Of a stretch of DNA of 64,000 bases, positions 20,286-33,592 are shown piece after piece. The first letter of the stretch is position 1. The number at the start of each line of letters is the position of its first letter. A program made the position numbers and the translations under genes. The notes below the pieces were generated by a model. It had not been told where the DNA came from. It saw only the letters and a list, made by a program, of their open reading frames with translations, and made no database searches. This DNA comes from Prostheceraeus crozeri (taxonomy: Eukaryota > Platyhelminthes > Polycladida > Euryleptidae), in the NCBI GenBank assembly GCA_907163375.1, contig CAJQUW010001859.1:1-64000 (forward strand), given 5' to 3'.

Positions 20286-20940
20286 CCAAATGCATTGATT
20301 TTGTCGGACAGAGTTTTCGTGATGATCCATGATTCTGCCCCATACAGCAGCACTGAGATGATCAGGGATTGAAGAGTCGCATTGGAATGTTGTTTGATTT
20401 CCATACATTTGCAAGTCTCCTAAAGTTACTCCAGGCAAGGACGTCTATATTTACTCTTGATTGCCTACCGCAATGATTGACAATACATTTACTACCAGTC
20501 ACTTAGGAAGGGAATTCCCGAAAACCAGCCTACATTAATTTCCCTAGTGAATCGTTGTCTTGCGTCCTGGCCATAGTACTAAATATAGACGTCCTTGCTC
20601 CAGGCTATGGCTCTACGTTTCAAGAAGTCGGCGTTGCTTGATAAAATTGTTGAACCGAGATACTTAAAGCCGTCAACTTCTATTTTATTGTTTCTGGCTT
20701 CCAGGTGGACGTTTATATCAATGATGTTAATACATGTAACTTTCGCTTTGGCCTTTGCGTAGTTGATCTTGAGACCAATCTAGGATGCTTCCTCTTCCAA
20801 GGCTTCGATGTGGCGGATAGCTGCTGGGGTGCTGCTGTCAAGCAGGGGAATGTCGTCGGCGAATTCTAAGTATGCGAGTCTGGGTATGTTGGCGTCTTCG
20901 TGGGTCACTTTACCAACGTTCACACTTGCGTTCAAGGCAA
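20286..20940 (-). pseudogene. LINE (RTE/Jockey-type) reverse-transcriptase fragment
   Basis: The minus strand reads YLEFADDIPLLDSSTPAAI, then a GLKINYAKAKV block, an FKYLGSTI block and LKRRAIAWS. After a gap of about 100 bp it resumes with AWSNFRRLANVWKSNNI and LLYGAESW. These are the C-terminal fingers/palm and thumb blocks of non-LTR retrotransposon reverse transcriptase. The gap is flanked by an inverted 17-mer (GACGTCTATATTTA core at 20439-20455 and 20580-20597). It is broken by stops and is not functional. Confidence 0.7.
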
Positions 20941-21819
20941 ATGCATGTGACACTTAACATAGAGTATCTAAATAGAAACAATATTTGCCGTTCCTGCCAT
21001 ACATGCAAATATGGCCGGGAAAAGTCCAGTCAATGATATGATGCTGTAAGGGATTGTTAGTTCTAGTTGAAGCATTTGTGGATGTGTTTTGATATGAATG
21101 ATGTTTTAAAGGTAGAATCTACCCACAAGTCATAATCCTACTGAAAAGTACAGGTCAGATTATTGTTGAAGCCACCATACTTTTATAGATCTGTAGGAAA
21201 ATCTGCTCGAAATGATGACATTGAGAAGTTCAAGGTAAACGCACGTGATAAGCTTTAACAAACTAGTAAAGAAGTAGGCCTATTAGACTGACTCATGAAG
21301 GATTGGCTTAAGCCACGGCGATCTTGCTTAGCATTATTGACGTCATCAACTTTCGAATTGTCAAGCAGCAAGTGTACCAGAGTATTATTGTCCTCATGAT
21401 GTGAAATAATAGAGACGTTTATAGAGATACACAATTTGTTTATAGAGATGAAGAACTCAATAACAAAGATGAAAGCGCAAACTTTGTTTTGTAGGCACAC
21501 AGGATAAAGCCGAAGATCTGCAGAAGTTGTGAAAAACACAGCAGAAGATGATTATATATTGAAAAAAACGGATCATTGGTATTGTAATTTCATGCTTTCT
21601 TTGATAGTGACTTACTGTTGGGTTGTTTTTGAATTTCATATTCATTATGGAAGGCGTTACACCATCTTCAAACTTTTTCAAAGTATAATTTCCGAATTGA
21701 TTTGTACCATTCATGAATATTTTGTATTTTCTAACATTTGAATCTGGAAGTAAATTAGATAAATATCTCAGAACATGATAGAAGTGTCAAATATTCTTCG
21801 TATTCAGAAGCAATTGGAT

Positions 21820-22110
21820 CAGACTCGGAAGTGTGCGAAACAGATTCGAGCCCGATCCGAGTTCGAATTGATTGATCCGAAGTCGAATCTGATCGGATCA
21901 ATCATTTCGGACTCGGATTACAAAAATCAACTTCGGATCGGATCGGTCATGAAAAATCCGAATCAATCCAACATTATGGAAATCTATACATGTATTATGT
22001 CTTCAATGCAACTCAGCAAATTACTCTAATTACATTAAAAACATAACATGCTCCACTTATTCCATATTTCAAACACCGTTCTTCGGATTCGGAAATCGGA
22101 ATTCGAAGTC
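21820..22110. repeat. Degenerate CGGAT/ATCCG repeat cluster
   Basis: Many copies of GATCGGAT, ACTCGGA and their complements lie in both orientations. A second cluster lies at 22845-22925. This is typical of subterminal repeats of hAT-like elements, but I see no clear ends. Confidence 0.45.
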
Positions 22111-23582
22111 ATCCATTTCCTTTCCACCTAGTGGGCCTACATCATAAGATCCGCGTACACTGACTCGGTAGTCAGATAAGAATGAGACGCTATGCAGACA
22201 ATTTCACAAACTGAAGTAACTACACGTCTTGGTGGATGCTCTACCAACTGAACTATAATGTAATGATAGTAATCCAAGAAATATCCTATATGTATTGTTA
22301 AATCAGCTTGTCTCATTTAACGCAATGACATCTCAATGTAAACTTTATAGGACCTTCCACATTATGTTCCTATTCGGAAGAAAGTATGTTTATTTGAATG
22401 GAGATATTTATGGTGCCGGTGTCTGATATTATTATATTTGTTATACATGTGCATCATGCAAGTAGCCTACATTCAGATAGGCTGTTGCATTGCGGCCCAA
22501 TGCATCCTTCAAATATAGACATTTCATATAAATTATTAGGCTAATCAGGCCATACAAAATTGCTGAACCTATCATTCGGGCTTATTTATATAAAAGGAGC
22601 CAATCTGAATGATTATTGAGATAATTCACCAAGAAAATAATAGCACTTGTCTAACCTTACATTGAAGACTAGACCAATATTTTGACCGGTAGCAATAATA
22701 GGTTGCGAACACACATAAGATGCATGTATATGCCCAACTGTATGCTTATATTCAAAATGTACACAGGTCTACACAACCCGAAGCTATCCGCTGAGATTCA
22801 AATTTTCAATTCAAAGATATGCAAACAGATAAAAAAAAATTCGGATTATTTCGGATCGGATTTCCGTAGAAATATGTTGGATCGGATTCGGATTTTCCCG
22901 TATGCAATCGGATATGTATCCGGCTTCATGGATTATGTTGTCCAAGCATCATCGGGTATCATGAGAGTTTCATTGACTATACTGATTGATAATACAAAGA
23001 GCTGAGCTATGATTCGTAACTAAGGATTTAGCCAATTATCCCGCAAATATCATAGCCATCACATTGCACCTCACAAATTGACGAGAAGACCAGAATCAAA
23101 ATGTCAGGGCGTCGAAGAAATCTAGCATGCCCTTCAATTCTCCAAGCATCCACATGCGCTTAATGCTCATCAAAGTGCGGTCTTCATTTCAAAGTATCTT
23201 GTTTTCAGGTGCAGTAGTGGCTTGAGGGATAATCCAATGAATTGTCAGCTTCATCTCAGCGACATTCTTTCTGATTAATTCATCTGCTAAGAATTAACTG
23301 TTAAGTAATGAATATAATTTCAGTGCTATTATCATTTCAAATCACATATACAAGGTTCGTTTTATCTCATTCGCTTCTAAAATGATTTCATACATCTTCA
23401 TCGACAATCAGAAATTTAAGTGAGCAAAAAAGCATCCAATAACAATTGCACTAAAGGTAAGAGTGGCTGCCTTTTCATCGCAATCACAGGCGTGACATTG
23501 GTCTCGCTGATTAATTGCACAGATGTTGATGACTTGAAATACACATGTAAATATTGAATATGAAATATACAGCTTTACTCAC

Positions 23583-23729
23583 GACGATCCATTGCCTGAT
23601 TGAATTCGTATGCACCAATTAATTGTACGTTATGAACAACGAAGAATAACGCCGGCGATGGAGGCTTCATCACGTTTGTATGATTCTTATCCACCACCGC
23701 GACAAAGTTGGTGAGACCAGAAACATGCC
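23583..23729 (-). CDS. Candidate host exon
   Basis: A 147-nt open stretch lies between an AATTTTTTCAG acceptor and a GTGAGT donor. It encodes HVSGLTNFVAVVDKNHTNV and ends VQLIGAYEFNQAMDR. Splice sites and the single clean frame make it one of the best exon candidates. The domain is not recognised; an extracellular beta-rich domain is plausible. Confidence 0.6.
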
Positions 23730-24133
23730 CTGAAAAAATTTTTTATAGAAAGAGTCGATCATATCTTTTTATAGAATTGAAGTGGGTAAGCGTGAATAAC
23801 ATACAGGAAGTTATTTCCTAATTCAATACATTCTATGCGATCAGGAAGCTCATTTTCCAAAACTGCTCGTGCAAAAGGTTCATGACAATACTCGGTACAT
23901 AGCGGTCAGTATACAGAATGCAGTATACAGTAGACAGAAACAGCGCAGAATTCAATATCAAGAAATTGTAAGGCGACCATTCTTGCCAGCCTCAACCGTA
24001 AATTCAATATTGTCTTCAAGACAATTGAGAAAGTTGAAATTCTGATTTAAAAACCGCAAAACAGTCATTGACACATCTCTAGTATAAAAGCGACTTATGA
24101 TAAGTAGCAAGTTCAGAAAAACGACTTTCAGAG

Positions 24134-24811
24134 CAGGAATGCGGAGTCGGAGTCCCGGAGTCCTATCATTTTTGCTGGAGTCGGAGTCCGGAGTCCTATC
24201 AAGTGACAGGACTCCGGACTCCGGCCTATAACTAGACCCCAAATATAATACAAATAAATCATATATCCTTGTGCATAGTTTTTCACTGTCTTGATGTCAA
24301 CTTTCTCCGTCAAACAACAATACAGAGACACTGCTGCATGCAAAACTTGTAATAGTTGAAGGAATGAACCGTGAAAGTGAAAAAAGGATTGTCTTTTCAC
24401 TCGGTGATTTAGTAGAGAAGACAAGCCTTCCTAGTCTCGATCACGCCTACGCACCAAGGGTCACGCCAGAGACAAAAATGAAATGCTAGTTTGTTAAGAG
24501 AACATTACCTCATGCCCTCACGTTAATCGCGTGTGATGGCTCCTCCAAAGTGCATATTAAGATCGAAAGTATACTCACATTTTTGGAGATGGGGGATTTC
24601 CTGCCTGGTAGGGACTGGAGAAAACCGTGTGAAGCACACATCAACAAGATGGGAGAAGTCGAGTCGCATGCATCCAACTTAAAGCGACATTTGATAAACT
24701 TTCATCGAAAATGATTGATAATTGATACAGAAATGATCACTAAAGATAGGTTCAGGTAAGCCTAATGATCTATGATGTAGGTTCTCAAAATGATAGGACT
24801 CCGCATCCCTG
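24134..24811. mobile_element. Non-autonomous hAT element, 678 bp, with 8-bp target duplication
   Basis: The left end is CAGGAATGCGGAGTC and the right end reads CAGGGATGCGGAGTC in inverse. The flanking 8-bp duplications TTTCAGAG (24126-24133 and 24812-24819) are identical. Subterminal GGAGTCGGAGTCC copies fill the left end. Near 24655-24712 the plus strand encodes SHASNLKRHLINFHRK, a BED zinc-finger remnant, so the element derives from an autonomous hAT transposase gene. The identical duplications point to fairly recent insertion. Confidence 0.85.
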
Positions 24812-25637
24812 TTTCAGAGAAGTTCATAGGAAAAGCCGCCATTGCTGGAACTAACTTTGAGTAAATCGGCATACTATCATATGATGAAAATATCTTCCAT
24901 TAAAACAAAAAACAGAAAACTCTTCAACAAGGATTTAAAGACACGGCAATAAGTAAAGACAATTGGAGACTAAATGTGATCAATGCTACGTCTTCTTAAC
25001 TGGGCGGGATGGACGCAAATTAATTATAAACATCGAAGCTAAATGGCTTGCAACCACATAATTAGGCTGCTCGTTCTCTGGTCGTAGTAAACTGTATTCC
25101 ATTCTCTGCTTGCAACTTTTTAGATCACGAATGCAAATAGTTTTTCAAATTTTGCAAACTTTTCAGTGAATTGAAAGGTGTCAGGAGCAATATAGAATTT
25201 CAAAAAATTAGGCTTCAGAGTATTATCAAGACAAACAGATCAATTGAAGAGATAAGAATGCCTCATATTTAATATGGTATAATATCTATGGCTGCTTTGA
25301 TTTTTGTGAACTTTCGGAAAACCATATAATCTGGCAAGCTGTGAACTAACATCATTGATATGTACATATTCCACATATTATTGAAATGGCTTATGACTCA
25401 GGAGCCTCTTGGATTTCTTGTTTCAGTTTTCCGTTTGAACTTATTCTCTTCGAGGATGAAACGGGCGTTTTCTGAACGTCTGTTGAATACGTAACTTTTG
25501 AATTTGGAATCATATTCAAGAATATTTCTGAGTTTATTGACCCCGATGAAGCTACCAAATGTTGCCTTTGTCAAAGTGACAATCTCTGTTTTTGTGGTGG
25601 TGAGGGTTTGATCCTGCCAATTGACACAGTCGCGTAA

Positions 25638-25711
25638 GTGGCTCGTAGCTCAGTTGGTTAGAGCACAGGTCTAGTTAACCTTGGTCGTAGGTTCGAATCC
25701 TACCAGCCGCA
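25638..25711 (+). tRNA. tRNA-Thr(AGT)-like sequence, copy 1
   Basis: The acceptor GTGGCTC pairs with CAGCCGC except for one mismatch. The D arm GCTC/GAGC and T arm GTAGG-TTCGAAT-CCTAC are good. The anticodon loop CTAGTTA gives AGT. Flaws are an extra base before the D stem, a mismatch in the anticodon stem and T instead of a purine after the anticodon. It is probably a pseudogene or SINE head rather than a working tRNA. Confidence 0.35.
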
Positions 25712-25935
25712 CATCTTTTGCATGGCAATTTGATCTATTGTTTATTTAATTTCATTGTTGTTAATTGCATTCACGACATGGCTTAAGATGCTTCGGTGGA
25801 CAATCGATCCCCGCTACTTGCCTTAATGTCGGCGGTCACAATTGTGACGTGTTATTTATTCATTGATTATAATTGCCTTGACAACTGATGTGTGGTGGTG
25901 AGGGTTTGATCCTGCCAATTGACACAGTCGCATAA

Positions 25936-26007
25936 GTGGCTCGTGGCTCAGTTGGTAGAGCACAGGTCTAGTTAACCTCGTCGTAGGTTCGAATCCTACC
26001 AGCCGTG
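25936..26007 (+). tRNA. tRNA-Thr(AGT)-like sequence, copy 2
   Basis: Same structure as copy 1 with a shorter D loop and a one-base-shorter variable region. It shares the same anticodon loop and the same flaws, so it has the same status. Confidence 0.3.
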
Positions 26008-26062
26008 CATATTTTGCATGGCAATTTGATCTATCGTTTATTTAATTTCATTGTTGTTAATT

Positions 26063-27924
26063 TACCTTAATTATGGAGAGATTTGAAACATTTAGACCCC
26101 TTTTTCGAAAACGCTTTTTTCGGAAATCAGCCTTTGAAAAAGCCGCGAAATTTACAAATGAAATTTTCTTGAATGACTTCATGACTTTTCAGCTTAAGAA
26201 CAAGACCTCCTCCATCAGTCTTGCGAGAATTAAGATTCATATTTAATTTTCTATGGGCAGAGACATCGACGTCTCAAGAGAAAGAAGTTCTTTTTTCGAT
26301 AACTTTTAATAGAAAATATTAGCTATCTGAGCAAACTCAAATTTCTCGTAGTCTGCTGATTAATTAAACTATTCAACTTTTTAAAATGTATTTTCGTAAA
26401 ACGCCTTTTGATTTTTATGGACGTGTGATACGATTCCTGGTTTGATGAGCGTGAGGATAATCTGATTGAAATTGTCAAATTTTAGATCCTTTATTATCAA
26501 ATAGATACTAGGGATTCAGATCGGCATCCAGAAACGACTTAGTGCAATTCACCAAGAGGGTTACTTCATTGCTCGCAGATGCCCATCTACCCTCCCGATT
26601 GTTGTTGGAATCGAGTGAAACCCTGCTCTTGAGGTGAACTCAAACATCTGAGATTAGCATCCCAACCCAAGAATGATTTAAGCCTCAAGAGACAACCTTG
26701 GTTCAGATTAAACAAGTCTGTATTTTATTTTCTCAATCATACACTCGCATGACCAGTGTCGGTTGATTACTTCCAAAGCATTCACAATTACTTTATTCAA
26801 GCTATTACCACTAATCCAAAATTAGTTGAACTTTAAAAATTTTAGCAAAGTGCTTTGTTTTATGTGATAGGAATACACTAAAGATACCATACCTGGTAAT
26901 TCATAAATTGTCCAGGAGAAGAAGATGTTAAGTAAAATAATCAGGATGCGCGCCATAGGGTGTAGGAGATGATAACTTGGGTGCAAGTTGACACACATAT
27001 ATATCAGAACTCACACACTCCGATGCAAAAAACATTCAATGAAATGATCCGAATTTGTCCAATAACAGATAACTTCCTAGATTGTTTCATCAATTCACAC
27101 TTTCAGCCATTGCGCCTTAGAAACAGTCATTATTCTGAAGGCGTTAACCACGTCAAAATGCTTGGGGGAACTGCGGCGAGAATTACAACTGATAGCAAAG
27201 AATCTTTTAATAAATGTTATGAGAGTTTAGAGGGTGGAGCTCTTCAGAACTAACAAAAATCGTTATCTGAAACTTGTCAATGAAATTGATTTAAATTTTT
27301 CAGAACAGTAATGAAAAATCAATGACTACAGCTTATAGTGTAACTACAGTGTTGCATGATGATATTTTGAGGCCAGATAATTCACCGACTCCATATATCT
27401 TGCGTGTTGCACACATATACTTGAAGCTGTATTTGGAATTGAACCGCATGGCGATTATCAGACCAATAGGCGAGTTAATGTCAGCTCCCATCACTCTACA
27501 TTTTCGGTCGCAACACAGAACAAACGATGCAGCTTACAATATTTTGTAAATGTGCTTGTGCTTTAACTTTCAATAGTCACTACAAAGTGGTTCGGAAACT
27601 CAATTTTGATTAAACTCTCCTCGGCATAACTCCAAAATACAATTTTAATAACAGGAATGCTCTTAGCAGCAGCTAAAACCTATTAATGTTCATGTTCAAA
27701 TGTTAGCCGGAGAATCAACTACCTTACAGTTCGCCGAAGTGGGCCTAAATAAGCCTACATTGTAAAAGAAATGAATTTCTGTCTAAATTTGCAACAGAAA
27801 CATAGGTCTTAGATATTGCTAGGCTAAGGGCGTTCCTCTTATATAAATTTCATTTCCAACCTACTCCTGAGACAGAAACCATCAAGACCACTTTGTGCGC
27901 AGACCATTTTGACTTGATGCCACT
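26063..27924. other. Host DNA without a recognised gene
   Basis: Only short open frames occur (for example 26969-27253 plus and 27322-27549 plus), without splice or domain support. No repeat was recognised. Confidence 0.5.
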
Positions 27925-28615
27925 AGTCCGGCAGCCAGAACGAGTTTCTGCAGGGAACGAGGCCGAAAGTGAGACTTTCACAGAATGATGTACACCCTAT
28001 GCCTACTACGAATCGGTGCACCTGCCGAGTTCTAGTGAGCTCCTCTTCTTGTCAGAAAGGATCAAAGAAAAACACATGTAAATCAAATGGGACGCAGGTT
28101 GCAGTTTTTGGCTAAAATGAAATTTTGTATGTTCTCTCTGATTAAACGGAAAGTACGAAGCCCAGAGTCATAATTTTTGACATGGAATGTCTTCAGATCA
28201 TTTCCTTTGATGCGCATGTGCTATTCTCACGCATCTAATCAGCAATGTATGTGAGAATGTGGTTGAATGTGGATAAAGTTGCTCAAAATGTTTGTGTTTG
28301 CCGACATTAAGAGGTTCACCAAGTCTAAAGGTGTTTAGCTTGATAGATACGGGTGCATGAACATGAAAGGAAATGACCTGAAGACATTCCATGTCAAAAA
28401 TTATGACTCTGGGCTTCGTACTTTCCGTTTAATCAGAGAGAACATACAAAATTTCATTTTAGCCAAAAACTGCAACCTGCGTCCCATTTGATTTACATGT
28501 GTTTTTCTTTGATCCTTTCTGACAAGAAGAGGAGCTCACTAGAACTCGGCAGGTGCACCGATTCGTCTCACTTTTGGCCTCGTTCCCTGCAGAAACTCGT
28601 TCTGGGTGCCGGACT
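27925..28615. repeat. Long imperfect inverted repeat (foldback element)
   Basis: The left arm 27925-28208 and right arm 28366-28615 are inverse copies of each other with a spacer of about 157 bp. The outer ends read AGTCCGGCA in both directions. The left arm carries an extra stretch of about 30 bp near 27980-28008. It is either a foldback MITE or an inverted duplication. Confidence 0.8.
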
Positions 28616-29660
28616 ACAATATAACATTGGTGAATCGATCAACAAGATGTTGATTGGCATTGTGCAACTCTCGCCTCCTTTTGGTACATCGATTTCTGTC
28701 TAGGCATCTTGTCTCTTGATAAGGTCCTTACAGTTCGGCTGCATCGTGTCAGAAAAATCACAAGCATCTCAATTAAATGCTGCTACATTTGTTTTTGGAC
28801 ACATTGGCTACGGACTGCAGTTGCTTCGACATGCCCGGGTATGTCGAAGCAAATGCAATTACTGGATACCCAGTAACGTTTGAGTCTCTAGTGCAAAGTA
28901 CTCTGGTGTCGTTGAGCGGTCGACTACTATTTTCTAAAGTTATTCAACCAGCAACCAGACAGGAATGATCAACTACTGATACATTCAGCAAAAGTTGATT
29001 GAACATTGGCCAAAAGTCACCTGCATTTGCCGAAATCCTTGTTCGGTGTTACATAATATGGATGATCGAAACCACTGAGGATCCTGTTCTGTAAAGCAGA
29101 ATGCAATCTGCATTCACAGAAGTGGAAATTCAGAGCGATGTGAGCTGACCTTAGTATGATTTATATATAATCAGTAAACCTGATCGATCGATTATTTTGT
29201 CGATTCTTTGATTTTAGTTGTTATTAGATAAAATGTTGAGAATAATCTTATCGAATCTTTAATTTTCTATTCCATGAACACTTCCACATAGCATTTTCTA
29301 GCATAACTCAACAATTCAACAATTATTGAAACTTGCGCTAAGAATTATGTGTGTTTGTATCATAGATTTAGAATACATAAAAAATTATAGGCAAAAGTCA
29401 TTTCTTCATATTATTTTGTAAGAACAAAATTTTGATCGTCATGATCGTGACTGCAAGTACAATTGACGTGCAATTGACTGCCTGATTAACATTCCTTCGC
29501 CCAGGTGACACTTGGAACTTGTTTCTCTTTCTTTCCTTCACTCAATCGGCACAATCGATGGAGGTGACAATAAACTGCAGGTTTCACTTCTCTTCCATGT
29601 CTTGAAAGATTACAGTGTGCAGCTCATTTGGCTCATGAAGTCGTCGGAAATTTGCCTTCA

Positions 29661-30356
29661 ACACGACATGAAATTTTCAGCCGAAACACGAACACGACTG
29701 CACTATACCTTAACACAACACGAACACGAAATCCATGCTGCCTACGAATAACACGAAATTTATCATGCGAGCAATTCATTTAAAATTTATTATTTAATAC
29801 AAAACAACAGTTGACTGGAGGGGACTGCATCAGCTTAAAGAAATTACAAAGAAATTGAATTAGATAAAAAGTTCAGTGATTCAGTCAAATGGCTCCAGAC
29901 CTGTTGCGGATGTAATAATGATAATAAAGCTGCTTATCAAGTTGCTCTGGACTTAAAAGAGAATGCCATTTCAGCTTTATGGCAAACCCCACTTTTGAAA
30001 ATGCACATCGCTTGCAATGGAAGTGACTGAGTTGTTGAAAATGGCGTGCATCAGGCGTGCACTACTCATATTCTGGTACTGGGCAGCGCGCTCGCCTCAC
30101 CACCAGACTGAGGTTGATGCCCGTGGTTCGGTCATGCATCGGCCAACTGACCATAGGACATCGTCCTTCATCATCGTAGCTGGTACAGATTTAGTTATCA
30201 AATTCTCTTGATTTAAAAAGTTGCAATGAATCCTAGTTAGCACGAAAATAAAACGCGACTCTAATTGTAAAAACATGATCACGACTGACAGTGGTCGACA
30301 CGACATGAAGCACGATCGTGTTCGTGCTCGTTTCGTGTTCGTGTCACGAACACACT
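29661..30356. repeat. ACACGAACACGA-rich MITE-like region with a SINE-like insert
   Basis: The left part has several AACACGAACACG copies and the right end has the inverse CGTGTTCGTG copies, as in hAT-like subterminal repeats. In between, 30075-30150 resembles a tRNA-derived SINE head (CAGCGCGCTCGCCT then GTGGTTCGG). Exact ends are not clear. Confidence 0.45.
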
Positions 30357-33323
30357 TCTAGTACATACAACAAGAATATGTCTAATAATTTGGACAATAT
30401 AACTCCCAAACACCCGTGGACGTTGCGCTTCGTCCCACAAGAACTCAAGGCTGGGAATGGCCTAAATGAACTTATAAGAACTACATGAATGAGCAAGCTG
30501 CTGAATTTGGCAGCAATTAAATGAAAGCTTTATCACAAGAATCACTTAAGCGCGCTTTCATGATCGTTGCTAATTGTCAGAAGCAACAATCCATGATTTA
30601 ACTTGTCATTGTTGAACTTCACTTCGCATCCCAGCAGTGTTTGGTATTGAAATTAACATATTCCTACACTAACGAGTAGCGACCATGAAAGTTCGCTTGA
30701 AGTGTAGGTAATTTTTCATTTTTCAAGTCGCTTACTTGTCACATACATGCTACTTTCATTTAATTACTGTTAGATGCACGTTGTTCCTGTTCCTTATGTG
30801 TTATAGCTCGCCTCTCCTTCCACTGTCTTCATACTCAATCGTTATCTCTTTTTTTCTATTTCAATAAATCTCATTCAATTTGTATGTATTTCATTGACAT
30901 TATCATATCATGTAAAGCGTGTAAATTCGTCATTCACAACGTTGAACATCAATTAATCACGGCGTAAATGTAGAATGCCATGATCTCATTTGTCATCATC
31001 AGTTGTAACTTCAAATTCATTATTTGTCATGTCTCATGCCATTTTCGTGTTCTCAGTTGAGAAATAAACGCTTTGACATCTTGATATTAGATATGTTGTC
31101 TGCGTGATACATGCCAATACATTGAAATGCACATGCATGTTGCATGTAGACATGTGCACGAAGTTAATATAATTCTAATCACTATAGTTAGTTTGATTTC
31201 TAATAGTAGCTCAACCAAATTATTTTCGTTGGCCTGTAAACTATAACAAATAACAGAATGGAGTACCAATAGCGACTCCGATTCTTCTGCACAATATTTG
31301 TCCCCTTGATTTAAGAATGCGCATAAATGTTATTGTAATATCTTTGATACTGTCGCTAACTGCCGAAGATAACTTTGCCATCGTGCTTTATTTAAGACGT
31401 GTAAAAGGAAATATGAAAAGGTCACCAACAGGCGACTTCAGTATGCAGGATAATCATTTTAGAATGGAGTTCGTGGCCACACTTAGGAACGGCTGCAGAT
31501 ATAATTACACCGACGATCTCTTTGAATTAATATTTTCATGGGAAGGACATTCGCATGATTCGCTAGTATCAAAATTGCATTGCAATCAGTTCGAAACGTT
31601 ACTATTCGTCCTATTGTAATCAGTGGGAAAAGTTGTTTTTGCTATATCAATTCGATATTAATTCAGTGCATCGAGTATCGAATGTCAACTCCACTTTGAA
31701 AATTTATAAGAAAAACAATTTGTTTCTTTTTGCAAAACAAACGATACAATGGACTTTGTAGTCTACAGGCTGAAACGTTTTTTAACGTTTTGTGCTCATA
31801 TAAAGTCAGAATACAAGACGAGTGGGAAGAGTGGAAAAATTGAAATGAGATCCGATTGACATTTTGGCAGTTTTTCACAAGCTTCTTCTGATCATGAAAA
31901 TCATGATTATGAGATAATCTTCGGCGGCAGTAGAATGAAAACATCAATTAAGGCAATTATTTGCACAAACTTGGATATTCATACTTTTTGCTTGTCAAAA
32001 CCAATGTTAAACTACTGCAATATTAATAACTTCTCAATGATGCAGACATCAACATTTATTCTAAGAATCTGAATGAAAAATTTTTTTTTTATTTATCGAC
32101 TCCAACTGGTCATATATGCTCATAGAAATATTTTTGAATCGATTCGAGAAAAAATTGTCAGTGATTTTCAGGATTAAGCATTACGGGTGTACTAACTTAA
32201 ACGACGTGTCAGCTGTGTGCTTAAAGAAGTATTTGATGAAAACCGTATGAAAATGACCTAATATGATAATTTTAAATTTACTCTTGTTGTGGCTGAATAT
32301 TAAACAAGGAATTATGTTGATGCTGAGGGATTTCAACTAGGGTTCTGGGATTCCCAATCTTGGATGAAGTGGTGGTTCTACGGATCTGTTTCCACTTTCC
32401 AATTTTCTCTGTCAGGAACTACTGGACATCATGCAGTCATTTACAGGGGTCAAATACTTACAAAGGATTCCCTGAGAAATTTTTGAAACCGGTTTTTCCT
32501 ATCTTGATATTTTCATCCATTTACTCATCAAATGAATGAATGAATGATATGATCACGTCCAGTGGCGTCATTTCCGTGCCTGCGAGGCCTTCGCCGCATA
32601 CCCAAAAATAATTATTTACGTTCATAAAACTTAAGTGCAAATAGTTTTGATTTTTTGTGTTTGAGAGCATCTTTACGTTTACACCTTTGCACACACTTTA
32701 CAGTTTCAAGTCACTACTCTCAAGTACGTTCCAAGCGCCAGCTCTCAGCTGTGAACTGCAGGGATCTTCAAGCAATCACACAATGCGCTGAGGATGTGTT
32801 CACAGCAAATCACAGAGATTTGTGTGTTTGTGTGATATGTGGAGCGTGTGCGCTTAGCTCGATCGTCTTCTCCCGATACAACAATGTAAGAAAATATCTA
32901 TTTATAAATTCATAGATTCAGATAGATAGACGCAAATTTTCCATATTCCTTGCTTCGCCAAATTTTGGAGAAGATGATGACGCGTTGAATCGTCGTGTCT
33001 GCGTTCACCAATACCTGAATGTCAGATCGGAAGGTTAGAAGCCGCAGAAAGGAGATAGCCATGAAGTGATTCAGTCAGAGATAATGATTCAAGACATATT
33101 CTGATATTATGTTTATGGCGACGATTTCAACAGTGGTTATTTTCTACACCGGCGAGTCGTCCGAGGGATTATGCAGAAAACTCTAGCCATCGTACACGAA
33201 GTTTATGGCATTGAAATAAAAACTAAACCACTCTCAAAGGATAGAATCAGCAGAAGCACAAAAAACATTTTAGCAGCCCTAAATTTGAGGCATGTAAGTG
33301 ATTGACAGGCTAAGTGATAAACA
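30357..33323. other. Host DNA without a recognised gene
   Basis: AT-rich host sequence. The open frame at 31317-31619 (plus) starts with an ATG and a hydrophobic stretch that could pass as a signal peptide, but nothing else supports it. Confidence 0.4.
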
Positions 33324-33341
33324 CAACAGAGTCTTATTTAT

Positions 33342-33592
33342 TTTTTTTCTTTGGAAAGAGCCAAATTCTAGTGTTGGATTGATTTTTATTCTCTAGCGTT
33401 CGATTAATTTCAGATATTAGCTTCATCTATAGCTATCTTCAGGAATGCAGATGTGAATTTTTAAATCTTTTTCTATAATGTCATAAATCATTTCCTGAAG
33501 ATAGCTATAGATAATAGCTGAAATTAATCGAACGTTAGAGAATAAAAATCAATCCAACACTAGAAGTTGACTCTTTCCAAAGAAAAAAAATA
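33342..33592. repeat. Hairpin MITE, ~250 bp
   Basis: Arms of about 95-100 nt (33342-33434 and 33490-33592) are inverted copies around a short loop. CAACAGAGTCTT occurs on both sides (33324-33335 and 33620-33631), which may be a target duplication or a relic of a larger element. Confidence 0.7.

Larger units (their letters stand above)
25593..26062 (+). repeat. Duplicated ~173-bp unit with a tRNA-like core
   Basis: Two copies (25593-25766 and 25891-26062) are nearly identical over their full length, 298 bp apart. Each starts TGTGGTGGTGAGGGTTTGAT, contains a tRNA-like core and ends with the same TTTCATTGTTGTTAATT tail. This could be a tandem duplication of a tRNA locus or two copies of a tRNA-derived SINE. 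Confidence 0.75.
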
